A stretch of DNA of 64,000 nt from Planococcus sp. MER TA 32b (lineage in GTDB: Bacteria > Bacillota > Bacilli > Bacillales_A > Planococcaceae): the NCBI GenBank assembly GCA_023715185.1, contig JAMCAN010000001.1:992001-1056000 (forward strand). Reading direction: 5' to 3'. The notes under the pieces were generated by a model, which saw only the letters and a list, made by a program, of their open reading frames with translations, was not told the origin of the DNA and made no database searches. The position numbers and the translations under genes are program-made. Every line of letters begins with the position of its first letter. Within the stretch, counting starts at the first letter, position 1. Below, piece by piece: positions 34,647-44,741 of this stretch.

Positions 34647-37600
34647 TGCCACATGGACCGATGAACAATGGCGGGCCATTTGGGCGAAAGGGCAGGATAT
34701 GCTGGTCTCGGCAGCTGCCGGTTCCGGCAAAACGGCTGTTCTGATCAACCGGATGATTGAAAAGGTGCTGGACGAGAACGAGCCGGTTTCAGTCGATGAA
34801 TTGCTGGTTGTCACATTCACCAACGCATCAGCTGCTGAAATGCGCCATCGCATGTCGAAAGCGCTGGAGAAAGCGGTAACAGAAAATCCGGAATCAAAAC
34901 ATTTACGGCAGCAGCTGCGGCTGATTAACAAAGCGCAGATTTCCACACTCCATTCTTTTTGCCTTTCGGTAGTGAAACAATACGCCTATCTTCTTGAAAT
35001 AGACCCTGGGTTCCGGATTGCAGGGGATACAGAGGCGGCGCTGCTCCGTGACGATGTGCTCGAAGCTGTTCTTGAAACAGCTTACGAGGGTGAGGATGCT
35101 GATGCCGTCTATCGACTGGCAGACAGTTTCACATCTGACCGCAGTGATCAGGCGATGGAAGTGCTCGTCAGCAAATTATATGACTATTCACGTGTCCATC
35201 CCAATCCTGAATACTGGCTGCAGCAAGTTCCGGCGCTCTACGATGTTCCTGATGGAGCGGTGATCGACGAGCTGCCGTTTATCGGTGATCTGAAAATGAC
35301 CATCCGCCATGCCTTTGAAGAAGCGCTGCAACTGACAAGGGATGGAATTGATATCGCTTTGCAGCCGGATGGACCGGCAATCCTGGCCGATACTTTTGAA
35401 ACGGATTCGGAATTGATCAAGTCGGCAATTGCCGCACTGGACCGCTCATGGAATGATATCTATGAATTTTCACAGCGCATCATCTGGCAAAAAGCGGGAA
35501 GCATCAAGAAGGATTCGTGCGACCCTGTCCTGGCGGATGAAGCGAAAGCGCTGCGCAATGAAGTAAAGAAGACGGTAAAAGGCATAACGGATGCTTATTT
35601 TATCCGCAAGCCTTCCAGGCTATTGGATGAAATGCGCGAAATGGCGCCATTGATGCAGACACTTGTGGACTTGACGAACCGTTTCGCTGAACAATATAAA
35701 GCGCTAAAAGTGGACCGCGCCATCGTGGATTTTTCCGATCTGGAGCATTATGCGCTTGAAATTCTAAGTGAAGACGGGGAACCTTCCGCTATTGCCAAGG
35801 AATATCGAAGCCGTTTCAAGGAAATACTGATTGATGAATATCAGGATACGAACATGCTGCAGGAAACGATACTGGGTCTGGTGAAATCAGGCGGGGAACA
35901 GGACGGCAATCTGTTTATGGTCGGAGATGTGAAACAGTCGATCTACAGGTTCCGCCTGGCTGAACCGATGCTGTTTCTGGGGAAATACGGCCGTTTCACC
36001 AAAGATGCGCAAGGGACAGGCATGAGCATCGACCTCAATGCCAACTTCCGCAGCCGAAAAGAGATTCTTGACGGCACCAATTATATTTTTTCTCAGATAA
36101 TGGGGGAACGGGTCGGTGAGATCGAATATGACGAAGCAGCCGCTTTAAAACATAAAGCACCTTATCCTGACAATGAAACACCGATTGAATTGGCGTTGAT
36201 CCATGAACCGGAAATGGAAGAAGAACAGGCTGAAGAATCGGAAGATCTGGCGAAATCCCAATGGGAAGCAAGGTTCATCGCCGCGAAAATACGTGAATTG
36301 ATGGAAAAGGAAACTTATGTACATGACCCATGGACCAACGAAAAACGGCTGCTGGAATACCGTGATATTGTAGTGCTTATGCGCTCAATGACATGGTCCG
36401 GTGATTTTGACGATGAATTCAAAATGGCTGGGATCCCTTTGTATACAGAATTGGCGGGAGGCTATTTCGATGCCCTGGAAGTGATGATCATGATGAATAC
36501 GCTTCGGATCATCGACAATCCGTACCAGGATGTGCCGCTTGTTTCAGTATTGCGGGCACCATTTATCGGCTTGCGCGAAAACGAGCTTGCTCAAATACGG
36601 CTGGCAGCTCCTCAGGCGACTTTCTATGATGCCGTCAAAACGTTCATCCGGAACGGCACCGGCATCGACAGGGCGGCTGCGGAAAAATTGCAGCGCTTTA
36701 TGCTGCAACTGGAAGACTGGCGGAATCTTGCCCGCCGCGGCTCTCTGGCTGAATTGATCTGGCAGGTATATCTGGACACCAATTATTACGAGATGGCCGG
36801 CGCCATGTCGAACGGCAAGCAGCGGCAGGCCAATCTTCGGGCACTTCATGACAGGGCTTTGGAATATGAGAAAACCTCGTTCCGAGGACTGTTCCGCTTC
36901 CTGCGTTTTATCGACCGGATGCGGGAACGGGGAGATGATCTCGGAACTGCCAGATCCCTCAGCGAAAAAGAAAATGTGGTCCGGCTGATGACAGTCCATA
37001 AATCGAAGGGCCTTGAATTCCCGGTCGTCTTTTTCGCGGGAACAGGAAGATCCTTCAATGAAATGGATTTCCGCAAATCCTATATGTTCGACCAGGATTA
37101 TGGTTTAGCCGTCAAAGCGGTCAATCCGGAGACCCGGGTCGAATATACATCCTTGCCGTTTCTTGCCGTTAAGGAAAGAAAGCAATTGCAGATGAAAGCG
37201 GAAGAAATGCGAGTGTTATATGTAGCGATGACACGGGCTAAAGAGCGGCTGTTCCTTACAGCTTCCGTGAAAGATCCGGAAACACTTTTCGAACGCTGGA
37301 AAACGGCGGCACCTGATGTCAGACTGCCTGATTTCGTCCGTTCGCGCGCAAAGGGGTACCTGGATTGGATCGGCCCTGCAATTGCGCGCCATCCGGATGC
37401 GGAAGAATTGATGAACCGTTCCGGGATCCTGCTGCCGCATCACTCGAAGTTCCGGGTCGAGCTGGTTGAGAGCCAGTCACTGCTGCCGACGCCGTTGATT
37501 TTTGAGGAATTGGCGCCTATGGAAGGCGAAATGCTGAACCTTGAAAGTGAAATTAAAAACAGGTTCGATTTTCGCTATCCGCATCAGCAATCTGTCGAAA

Positions 37601-38238
37601 AGCGTTCCAAACAATCTGTCTCGGAAATGAAGCGCCTGCAGATGCTGCAGCGCATCGATGAACCGGAATCGTTTATCCAAAGTATCGGACCTTCCAAGCG
37701 GACTCTTCATGACCGTCCTGATTTTCTGCAGGAAAAAAGACTGGCCGCCTCCGATATCGGGACGGCTGTCCACTCGCTGATGCAGCATATTCCGTTGGAT
37801 AAAAAATTGTCCGCAGCAGAAATAACCGAACAGATTGAAACGCTCGTCGGCATGGAAATCCTGTCAGCTGAAGAAGGCAAGGCGATAAGGGTGCGTGAAA
37901 TCGCAGCGTTCTACTCAAGTGATACTGCCCGCAGGCTGATGGGGGCGAAACAAATTAAACGGGAAGTTCCATTTACTTATGCGAAGGAAGACGCGGAAGG
38001 CGATTACCAGATTATCCAAGGGATTGTCGATTGCCTATTCGAAGAAGAAGACGGCTGGGTGCTTCTGGATTACAAGACGGATCGGCTATATCAAATAGAA
38101 GACGTCCAGTCGGAGATGTCTGCCCGCTACGAAGTCCAATTGACAGTCTATACTGAAGCGGTGGAAGCGATTTTGAAAGTACCGATCAAAGAAAAACTGC
38201 TGTATCTGTTTGCAGCGGAAAAAGAGGTAAAAATTTAG
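34624..38238 (+). CDS. addA: AddA, helicase-nuclease subunit
   Basis: 1204 aa, UvrD-type SF1A helicase: Walker A SAAAGSGKTAVLINR, motif Ia VVTFTNASAAEMRHR, Walker B EILIDEYQDTN, MVGDVKQSIYRFR, motif V VRLMTVHKSKGLEFPVVF, motif VI LYVAMTRAKERL, and a C-terminal nuclease domain with LLDYKTDR. Forms the AddAB complex with AddB. Overlap with addB indicates translational coupling. Confidence 0.96.
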   Translation: MIPTKPNDATWTDEQWRAIWAKGQDMLVSAAAGSGKTAVLINRMIEKVLDENEPVSVDELLVVTFTNASAAEMRHRMSKALEKAVTENPESKHLRQQLRLINKAQISTLHSFCLSVVKQYAYLLEIDPGFRIAGDTEAALLRDDVLEAVLETAYEGEDADAVYRLADSFTSDRSDQAMEVLVSKLYDYSRVHPNPEYWLQQVPALYDVPDGAVIDELPFIGDLKMTIRHAFEEALQLTRDGIDIALQPDGPAILADTFETDSELIKSAIAALDRSWNDIYEFSQRIIWQKAGSIKKDSCDPVLADEAKALRNEVKKTVKGITDAYFIRKPSRLLDEMREMAPLMQTLVDLTNRFAEQYKALKVDRAIVDFSDLEHYALEILSEDGEPSAIAKEYRSRFKEILIDEYQDTNMLQETILGLVKSGGEQDGNLFMVGDVKQSIYRFRLAEPMLFLGKYGRFTKDAQGTGMSIDLNANFRSRKEILDGTNYIFSQIMGERVGEIEYDEAAALKHKAPYPDNETPIELALIHEPEMEEEQAEESEDLAKSQWEARFIAAKIRELMEKETYVHDPWTNEKRLLEYRDIVVLMRSMTWSGDFDDEFKMAGIPLYTELAGGYFDALEVMIMMNTLRIIDNPYQDVPLVSVLRAPFIGLRENELAQIRLAAPQATFYDAVKTFIRNGTGIDRAAAEKLQRFMLQLEDWRNLARRGSLAELIWQVYLDTNYYEMAGAMSNGKQRQANLRALHDRALEYEKTSFRGLFRFLRFIDRMRERGDDLGTARSLSEKENVVRLMTVHKSKGLEFPVVFFAGTGRSFNEMDFRKSYMFDQDYGLAVKAVNPETRVEYTSLPFLAVKERKQLQMKAEEMRVLYVAMTRAKERLFLTASVKDPETLFERWKTAAPDVRLPDFVRSRAKGYLDWIGPAIARHPDAEELMNRSGILLPHHSKFRVELVESQSLLPTPLIFEELAPMEGEMLNLESEIKNRFDFRYPHQQSVEKRSKQSVSEMKRLQMLQRIDEPESFIQSIGPSKRTLHDRPDFLQEKRLAASDIGTAVHSLMQHIPLDKKLSAAEITEQIETLVGMEILSAEEGKAIRVREIAAFYSSDTARRLMGAKQIKREVPFTYAKEDAEGDYQIIQGIVDCLFEEEDGWVLLDYKTDRLYQIEDVQSEMSARYEVQLTVYTEAVEAILKVPIKEKLLYLFAAEKEVKI

Positions 38239-38248
38239 GGGGATTCTT

Positions 38249-39427
38249 GTGAGATTACAACCGGTTGCGCTGGATGAACGGGTGGAAGCGATCGATTTGA
38301 TGAGAGGATTCGCCTTGCTGGGCATCCTTCTCATCAATATGCTGGCTTTTCATTCACCGCTTTATTATACTGACCCGTATACATGGTTTGATGCTCCTGG
38401 AGACACAGCGACATTTTCCTTTCTCGATGTATTTATCCAGGCCAGTTTCTATCCGTTATTCGCCATGCTTTTCGGGTACGGATTAGGTATACAGTTTTTA
38501 AGAGCGGAGGCTCGGAAAAAAACATTCGCACCGATGGCGGCAAAACGCTTGTCAGTCCTGCTGGCTTTTGGGATTCTGCACGCCTTTCTCATTTGGTATG
38601 GCGATATCCTGATCACCTACGCGGTGATGGGCTTTCTGCTGATCGGGATGATCCGCCTTGATTCAAAATGGCTGCTGTGGCTGGGGATCATCATTTATGC
38701 GGTGCCTCAGACATTACTGCTCCTCATAATGTTTGCCGCTGTGGCACTGGATTCAAGTTTTTATGTAGGTATACAGGAAGTGCAGAACTCGATTGCCGCC
38801 TATGGCGGAGGAACGTTTGCGGAAATCTTCCGCCAGCGTTTTGATGACTGGATGTATGGCAATAATCCGTTGAACTACATCATTTTGATCGTTACGATCC
38901 TGCCGTTCACAATGGTCGGCGCGGCTGCAGCCAAATGGCGGCTGATCGAACGGGCTAAAGAATTGAAGAAAATGTGGATTGGACTGGCAGCTGGAGGGCT
39001 GATTATCGGTCTGCTGCTGAAGTTGGCGCCTTATATTTTTGAGCCTAATATTGCGATGACTTATTTACAGGAAATTTTCGGCGGGCCGCTGCTCGCTGTA
39101 AGCTACGCAGCGATCATAGCGCTGCTGGCGCAAAATGCAGGCATCTCGAAACTGCTCCGCCCCTTGTCCAAAGCGGGCAGGATGTCGCTGACAACTTATA
39201 TTACGCAGTCAGTCATTGCGACAACAATCTTTTATTCGTATGGATTGGGCCTTTACGGACAGGTCAGTCTATTGACCGGCACTTTGATGGCGCTGGGCAT
39301 TTTCGCTGTGCAATTGATCTTTGCTGAAATCTGGCTGACCAAGTTCAGCCAAGGGCCGCTGGAAATGTTATGGAGAAAAATCACGTACGGATTAAATTTA
39401 GAAAAAAGCAACAAATCGAATAATTAA
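38249..39427 (+). CDS. DUF418 (YeiB-type) membrane protein
   Basis: 392 aa, about ten transmembrane helices. Starts with RVEAIDLMRGFALLGILLINMLAFHSP, the acyltransferase-3/DUF418 opening, and has the C-terminal DUF418 block (ALLAQNAGISKLLRPLSKAGRMSLTTYITQSVIATTIFYSYGLGLYGQVS ... EIWLTKFSQGPLEMLWRKITY). Function unknown. GTG start at 38249 with AGGGGG six bases upstream, ten bases after addA; probably read through from addBA. Confidence 0.85.
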   Translation: MRLQPVALDERVEAIDLMRGFALLGILLINMLAFHSPLYYTDPYTWFDAPGDTATFSFLDVFIQASFYPLFAMLFGYGLGIQFLRAEARKKTFAPMAAKRLSVLLAFGILHAFLIWYGDILITYAVMGFLLIGMIRLDSKWLLWLGIIIYAVPQTLLLLIMFAAVALDSSFYVGIQEVQNSIAAYGGGTFAEIFRQRFDDWMYGNNPLNYIILIVTILPFTMVGAAAAKWRLIERAKELKKMWIGLAAGGLIIGLLLKLAPYIFEPNIAMTYLQEIFGGPLLAVSYAAIIALLAQNAGISKLLRPLSKAGRMSLTTYITQSVIATTIFYSYGLGLYGQVSLLTGTLMALGIFAVQLIFAEIWLTKFSQGPLEMLWRKITYGLNLEKSNKSNN

Positions 39428-39469
39428 TGTGTATAATTAATGGAATCAAAGAAAAGGAGTGTTTACTAA

Positions 39470-40369
39470 ATGAAGCTGTTATCATTTCGCTATGAAGGAA
39501 AAGAAGCATTTGGACCAAAAGTGAAAAAAGAAGAAGCCGTTTGGGATGTTTTAAAAATCCAGGATGAACTTGGGGTTCTTCCGTCTTTTCCGGCACAGCT
39601 GATTGAAGGACTTTCACAGGGAGTAGAATTTGTTGAGCAAATCCGCAAGCTGGCGGACGCTGCAGCCCATTCGGAAAATCCTGATGATTTCAAACACTCT
39701 TTTTCGGATATCGAATGGCTGGCACCCGTTCCGCGCACACCGAAAAATGTACTATGCGTAGGCAGAAATTACTCTGAACATGCGAAAGAAATGGGCGGGG
39801 AGGCTCCGGTTGATCTTGTCGTCTTCACGAAATCCCCTGCAGCCATTGCTGCTGACCACGAAACCGTGCCAGTCCATAGCGGCTTAACGGATTCCTATGA
39901 TTATGAAGGCGAGCTTGCTGTGATAATCGGAAAAGGCGGGAGTTCCATTCCGAAACAGATGGCTTATGACCACGTCTTCGGATATACGATCGCCAATGAT
40001 CTGACAGCACGTGATCTCCAATCGAAGCACCAGCAGTATTTCCTGGGCAAAAGCTTGGTTAAATCCTGTCCAATGGGACCTTATATCGTAACAAAAGACG
40101 AAATACCACAATCTCAGAATCTGTCGGTTGTCACAAAAGTCAATGAAGAAATACGCCAAAACGGCAATACGAAAGACATGATCCGCAGAGTGGATGATCT
40201 GATTTCGGAAATCTCGAAATACACACCGCTCGAACCGGGGGATGTCATCTTGACTGGTACCCCGGCTGGTGTCGGAAAAGGCTTCAACCCGCCGAAATTC
40301 CTGAAAGCCGGAGATACAGTGAAGGTTTCAATCGAATCAATCGGAACACTCGTCACACATTTGTCATAG
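39470..40369 (+). CDS. fumarylacetoacetate hydrolase family protein (YisK-like)
   Basis: 299 aa. N-terminal small domain to ~95, then the FAH fold: NVLCVGRNYSEHAKEMGGEAP, FTKSPAAI, SYDYEGELAVIIGKGG (metal-binding Glu pair), GYTIANDLTARDLQ (metal-binding Asp), GPYIVTKDEIP, and ILTGTPAGVGKGFNPPKFLKAGD. Length, fold and the adjacent yisL-like gene suggest YisK, which has oxaloacetate decarboxylase activity in B. subtilis; substrate here is inferred. Start ATG 39470 after AAAGGAG. Confidence 0.83.
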   Translation: MKLLSFRYEGKEAFGPKVKKEEAVWDVLKIQDELGVLPSFPAQLIEGLSQGVEFVEQIRKLADAAAHSENPDDFKHSFSDIEWLAPVPRTPKNVLCVGRNYSEHAKEMGGEAPVDLVVFTKSPAAIAADHETVPVHSGLTDSYDYEGELAVIIGKGGSSIPKQMAYDHVFGYTIANDLTARDLQSKHQQYFLGKSLVKSCPMGPYIVTKDEIPQSQNLSVVTKVNEEIRQNGNTKDMIRRVDDLISEISKYTPLEPGDVILTGTPAGVGKGFNPPKFLKAGDTVKVSIESIGTLVTHLS

Positions 40370-40438
40370 CACCTTCTTGCTGCCAACAGGGTAAATTATG
40401 GTAGACTATAGGAGAACTATATCAAAAGAGGTGACGAT

Positions 40439-40813
40439 TTGGACTTTTTAACTGAAACTACTCATTTGCACATCACGACTTGGGTTATCGCAATTCTGCT
40501 GTTTGTAATAGCGGCGTTCATGGCCCCTGAAAGCAAGGGACGCAAGATCGTCCACATGGTTCTGCGCTTGTTCTACATCCTGATCATCATTACTGGTCTG
40601 GCATTGTTCATCGAATGGTCTTCTTCAGATGCCATGCAATACGGACTGAAGTTCCTATTCGGCGTATTGACCATCGGTATGATGGAAATGGTATTGGTAC
40701 GCGGCAAGAAAGGGAAATCCGTGACAATGTTCTGGATCCTGTTTGCTGTATTCCTGCTGGTAACGATGTTCTACGGCTTCAAATTGCCGATCGGCTTTAA
40801 TTTCTTAGCTTAA
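40439..40813 (+). CDS. yisL: YisL family (UPF0344) membrane protein
   Basis: 124 aa, four transmembrane segments. Opens with THLHITTWVIAILLFVIAAF and continues KIVHMVLRLFYILIIITGLALFIEW ... GMMEMVLVRGKKGKS, diagnostic of YisL. TTG start at 40439 with AGAGGTGA upstream. Function unknown. It pairs with the YisK-like gene as in B. subtilis. Confidence 0.88.
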   Translation: MDFLTETTHLHITTWVIAILLFVIAAFMAPESKGRKIVHMVLRLFYILIIITGLALFIEWSSSDAMQYGLKFLFGVLTIGMMEMVLVRGKKGKSVTMFWILFAVFLLVTMFYGFKLPIGFNFLA

Positions 40814-40815
40814 TG

Positions 40816-40851
40816 CAAAAAACGGATGTCCTTGTGGCATCCGTTTTTTAT
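40816..40851 (+). terminator. rho-independent terminator
   Basis: AAAACGGATG ... CATCCGTTTTTT after yisL. Confidence 0.9.
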
Positions 40852-40998
40852 ATGTTTTTCTCTTTCGCATTCACAGTTTAGACGAAACTATTGAACCGTA
40901 AAGCGAATCCATCCATGTTTAAATAGCAGGCGGGACCGGAGTTTGTTAAAATAGACCGAGTGGCATGCAATAAACCCTCATTGAAGGAGGACATAGGA

Positions 40999-42468
40999 TT
41001 GAAAGCAAAATGGATTTCCGGTATCTTGAGCATGATGCTTTTACTGGGCTTAGCGGCTCCGGCATCAGCTGATGAAACAAGAGAATTACAAGATGAAAGT
41101 ATTTATGACGTACTGGTCGACCGGTACTTCAATAAGCTGATTTCAAATGATTTTGATGTAAGTGCAACAGACCCTTCCGCATTTAACGGTGGAGATTTTG
41201 CCGGGCTGGCAAGTGAAATTCTGCACATTAAAGAGATGGGCTTTACTGTCCTGTCGATAGGGTCGGTATTTGCTTCTGCTACATATGATGGCAAAGAAGT
41301 GATTGACTACAGCCAGTTTGAAAGGCATTTTGGAACGGAAGAGGATTTTATGGATCTACTGGAAACGGTCCATGAAAACGATATGAAATTGATGATCGAT
41401 ATTCCGACTCAACGGGTCAGCAGCGAGCACTTCTGGCTAAATGAAAATCCAGAATGGTTTACAGAAAATGAAGATGGCACTTTTGCATTGGATACTGCTA
41501 ACACCGAAGCACAAGATGCTTTAATAGAATTTGGCAGCGGTTTTATTCAGCAATATGAAATAGACGGCTTAAGGCTACAGGAAACAGAAAACTTGGATCC
41601 GGGTTTCATTAAGCGTTTTTCAGAAGAAATCAAAGAAATCCGAAATATTTATCTGATCGGCGACGCTGAAATGGAGTCTGCAGATGGTCTTGATGCGGTT
41701 GTATTGCCTGGGATCGAAGAAACCCTGCGCAATACCTATAAGAACTTTGACCAGGATACAGCTGCTTTGCCTGAGTTGATGGAAAATGCCGAAGGCAAAT
41801 TGATTCAGGCTGATTCACTCCGCAGCTCGCGTGTTACATCTGATATCGTGGAGGCTCAAGGGTTCCCGCCGACGCGCATGCGGTTATTATTTACACAATT
41901 AATGACAATGCCTGGAATTCCAGTAGTCCAATATGGTTCGGAGATAGCGATGAACGGTGAAGCATTGCCAGAATCCCATCAATTGTTGAATATGGGGGTC
42001 GAACAGGAACTGATTGATCATATCAATAACTTGAATTCCTTGCGCAATTCTTCAGAAGCATTGCGGACTGGGGAATTTGAAGTTCTTCATGAAGAAGATG
42101 GCTGGTTGATCTACAAAAGATCAAATGATGAGGAAACTTGGATTATTGCCATCAATAACTCCTCAAGCACAAGGAACTTCTCGCTGTCTGCAGAGGAAAT
42201 AGGCAGTGATAAACAGCTCCAAGGCCTGTTCGAGAATGATATAGTTCGCCAGGAAGCGAATGGCGATTATAAAATAACATTGGATCGTGAAATCGCCGAG
42301 ACTTTCCATGTCATCGACGAACGCGGATTCAATAAAGCCTATATAGCAGCTTTGATCGTTCTTTACGTAGTCTTTATGATTTTCCTTTGGGTAGTCTGGA
42401 AAAAAGGACGCCAGCGGAAAGCTGATGAAGCGGCCAAAACAGCTAATGAAAAGCAGGGCAATAATTAA
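40999..42468 (+). CDS. membrane-anchored GH13-like protein, predicted catalytically inactive
   Basis: 489 aa. Signal peptide (ISGILSMMLLLGLAAPASA), an alpha-amylase (GH13) barrel and C-terminal beta domain, then a C-terminal transmembrane helix (AYIAALIVLYVVFMIFLWVVW) and a basic cytoplasmic tail, so the domain faces outside and is anchored at its C-terminus. All catalytic positions are altered: region I reads MIDIPTQRVSSEHFW instead of DxxxNH; the nucleophile Asp of GFRxD is Gln in DGLRLQETEN; the acid/base Glu is replaced in LIGDAEM; and the region IV NHD is missing (SSRVTSD). The distal FTSPGIP-like segment is kept (TMPGIPVVQYGSEIAMNG). TTG start at 40999 with AAGGAGG. Probably a carbohydrate-binding or scaffold pseudoenzyme. 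Confidence 0.82.
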   Translation: MKAKWISGILSMMLLLGLAAPASADETRELQDESIYDVLVDRYFNKLISNDFDVSATDPSAFNGGDFAGLASEILHIKEMGFTVLSIGSVFASATYDGKEVIDYSQFERHFGTEEDFMDLLETVHENDMKLMIDIPTQRVSSEHFWLNENPEWFTENEDGTFALDTANTEAQDALIEFGSGFIQQYEIDGLRLQETENLDPGFIKRFSEEIKEIRNIYLIGDAEMESADGLDAVVLPGIEETLRNTYKNFDQDTAALPELMENAEGKLIQADSLRSSRVTSDIVEAQGFPPTRMRLLFTQLMTMPGIPVVQYGSEIAMNGEALPESHQLLNMGVEQELIDHINNLNSLRNSSEALRTGEFEVLHEEDGWLIYKRSNDEETWIIAINNSSSTRNFSLSAEEIGSDKQLQGLFENDIVRQEANGDYKITLDREIAETFHVIDERGFNKAYIAALIVLYVVFMIFLWVVWKKGRQRKADEAAKTANEKQGNN

Positions 42469-42480
42469 AAAAGATATAGA

Positions 42481-42516
42481 AAAACGGCACAGAAAGTAAT
42501 CTTCTGTGCCGTTTTT
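42481..42516. terminator. bidirectional terminator
   Basis: AAAACGGCACAGAA ... TTCTGTGCCGTTTTT between the convergent GH13-like and CoA-disulfide reductase genes. Confidence 0.9.
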
Positions 42517-42518
42517 AC

Positions 42519-43856
42519 CTATAATTTTTTATCTGCTTTATAGCCAGCCATATTCACCGGATCTTTTGGTGAGGAATAGGGAGGGGCATAACAGAGTTCA
42601 AGCGCCTGAAGATCATCAACAGTCAGGCCGGCATAGATCGCTGTCGCTATGACATCTATGCGTTTATCCACCCCTTTTGTGCCCAAGCACTGCGCCCCAA
42701 AGATTTCTCTGGTGTCAGGATCGTAATGGATCTTCAGTTTCAATTTGCCGTGATCAGGATAATAGCCCGCATTGGAATTGCCGTTATGGATCAGAGAAAC
42801 CGAAGGGATTTCAAGCTCACGCAATTTGTTTTCGTTCAAACCGGTCATTGCAGCCGTTAAGCTGAAAATTTTAACGATTGAAGTGCCAAGAAGACCTTTT
42901 TTAGCAATCGGCTCACCGTTTATATGCTTGGCGGCTATATATGCCTGGCGGTGTGCAGGCCAGGCAAGAGGCACGCGTTTCGGTTCTTCCGTGACCATAT
43001 CGAAATTTTCTGATGCGTCTCCGATTGCATAGATGGCGGGATCATTAGTCTGCATATATTCATTTGTTACGATGCCGCCGGTTTTCCCGATTTCCAGTCC
43101 GGCATCTTTAGCCAGACTGATATTGGGGGCGAGACCGACACTCATGATGATGAAATCCGTTTCAAGAACATCCCCATTTGACAGAGTTTGCGAACGTCCA
43201 TTTACTTCCATGATATAAGCATTGGTCTGCAGGTGGATCTCATTCAATAACAATTCCTTTTCAATTTCCCGGGAAATGTCCTCATCCAGGATTGACATGA
43301 TGTAGTCTGATTTATGGACCAGATGGACATCTATGCCAAGCTCTTTGAGGTTTTCAGCCATCTCAAGGCCAATGAAGCCGCCGCCTGAAATGGTGCAGCT
43401 TTGCGGATTATTCGATCGAATATAATCTTTGATGCCGAGCATATCGTTATAGCTCCGCAGAGTGAAAATATTGGCTGTTTCGCTGCCTTTTATATCCGGG
43501 AGGATTGCAGTTCCTCCGGGTGAAAGTATCAGTTTATCGTAACTTTCCTGAAACTCTTCACCGGTTTTCAGGTTTTTAACACGAATGCATTTATTGTCGC
43601 GGTCGATAGCAGTCACTTCATGTTTCAAATAGACATCGATATTGCGTTTTTCACGGAATTGCTCCGGATTGGCCATTAACAGTGATTCTTCGTCTTCTAT
43701 GACTTCTCCGATAGCATAAGGCGTGCCGCACGCAGCGTAGGACATGACGGAATCACGGTCGAAAATTTTTATGATTGATTCCTTATTATAAAAGCGCAAT
43801 TGGCCTGCGGCTGTGGCGCCTCCGCCAACTGCTCCGACGATGAGTACCTTTTCCAT
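42519..43856 (-). CDS. cdr: CoA-disulfide reductase
   Basis: 445 aa pyridine nucleotide-disulfide oxidoreductase. FAD site LIVGAVGGGATAAGQLR, single active-site Cys43 in SYAACGTPYAIG, second Rossmann site CTISGGGFIGLEMAENL, FAD-binding YAIGDASE, and a C-terminal dimerisation domain with LELCYAPPYSSPKDPVNMAG. It reduces CoA disulfide with NAD(P)H, maintaining CoA as a low-molecular thiol. Start ATG 43856 after AAGGGGTG. Followed upstream by degV and HAD genes on the same strand. Confidence 0.88.
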   Translation of the reverse strand: MEKVLIVGAVGGGATAAGQLRFYNKESIIKIFDRDSVMSYAACGTPYAIGEVIEDEESLLMANPEQFREKRNIDVYLKHEVTAIDRDNKCIRVKNLKTGEEFQESYDKLILSPGGTAILPDIKGSETANIFTLRSYNDMLGIKDYIRSNNPQSCTISGGGFIGLEMAENLKELGIDVHLVHKSDYIMSILDEDISREIEKELLLNEIHLQTNAYIMEVNGRSQTLSNGDVLETDFIIMSVGLAPNISLAKDAGLEIGKTGGIVTNEYMQTNDPAIYAIGDASENFDMVTEEPKRVPLAWPAHRQAYIAAKHINGEPIAKKGLLGTSIVKIFSLTAAMTGLNENKLRELEIPSVSLIHNGNSNAGYYPDHGKLKLKIHYDPDTREIFGAQCLGTKGVDKRIDVIATAIYAGLTVDDLQALELCYAPPYSSPKDPVNMAGYKADKKL

Positions 43857-43870
43857 CCAAAAGCACCCCT

Positions 43871-44725
43871 TTAGGAATTTAATTTATTTTGGAAGAAGAC
43901 CGCAAGAGTACCTGGTCCTGTATGGGCTGCAATAACTGAACCAATCATGTAAATTTCCACGTTTTTGGGGTGAAATTGTTCCTCGATCGCTTCTTTCATC
44001 AAGTTGGCGAACTCTTCGTCATCACCGTGGCTGATCGAAATGATTTGTTTTTCAAGCTGTTCACCGCGCTCCTCCATTAATTCCACAATGCGTTTAACAA
44101 CTTTTTTCCGGCCGCGCAATTTTTCAATCGGCACCAGTTTGCCGTTTTCCACGTGAAGCAATGGCTTGATATTCAATAGACCGCCGACAAACGCGCTGCC
44201 TTTTGAAATACGGCCGCCTTTTGCCATATAATCCAAGTCTTCGACCGTAAACAGAGATTCAGTATGTTCAGCCATAAAACGGACACGTTCAATGATTTCT
44301 TTCAAGGGATGCCCTTGTGAACGAAGTTTAACGGCTTCTTTAACAAGCATGCCATAGCCAAGCGAAGCCAGTTTTGAATCCATTATTGTGAGTTTCAAAT
44401 CCGGATATTCTTCACGGATTTGTTCAGATGCCATCATAGCCGTTCCATAAGTGCCGGACAATTCAGAAGAGAAGGCGATATAAAATCCTTCTTCGCCGTC
44501 TTTCGCCAATTGTTCAAAGGCATTCAGCATTTCATCCGGTGATACCTGCGATGTTTTAGGGCGTATATCATTACGGATGGCGTCAAAAACTTTCTGCGAA
44601 TGGATGGTCCGGATATCTTCGAACTCTTCGTTGCCGATATGCACGCGTAACGGAAATAATTCCACGTTTTCTTTTTCAAAGAACTCTTTAGGTAAGTCTG
44701 ATGCGCTGTCTGCGAATAATCTCAT
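43871..44725 (-). CDS. DegV family protein (second copy)
   Basis: 284 aa, DegV/FakB fold: LFADSASDLPKEF, FPLRVHIGNEEFED, KTSQVSPDEML, FSSELSGTYGTAMMAS, VEDLDYMAKGGRISKGSAFVGGLLNIKPLLHVENGKL, and IAAHTGPGTLAVFF. Binds a fatty acid for FakA-dependent phosphorylation; multiple paralogues with different fatty-acid preference are usual. It lies between cdr and a HAD phosphatase on the same strand with short gaps, so the three likely form an operon. Confidence 0.88.
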   Translation of the reverse strand: MRLFADSASDLPKEFFEKENVELFPLRVHIGNEEFEDIRTIHSQKVFDAIRNDIRPKTSQVSPDEMLNAFEQLAKDGEEGFYIAFSSELSGTYGTAMMASEQIREEYPDLKLTIMDSKLASLGYGMLVKEAVKLRSQGHPLKEIIERVRFMAEHTESLFTVEDLDYMAKGGRISKGSAFVGGLLNIKPLLHVENGKLVPIEKLRGRKKVVKRIVELMEERGEQLEKQIISISHGDDEEFANLMKEAIEEQFHPKNVEIYMIGSVIAAHTGPGTLAVFFQNKLNS

Positions 44726-44741
44726 TCCAATCCCCCATTTC

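Noticed and set aside
12284-44725. Two DegV genes as a notable duplication
   Set aside because: Several DegV/FakB paralogues per genome are normal in this group.
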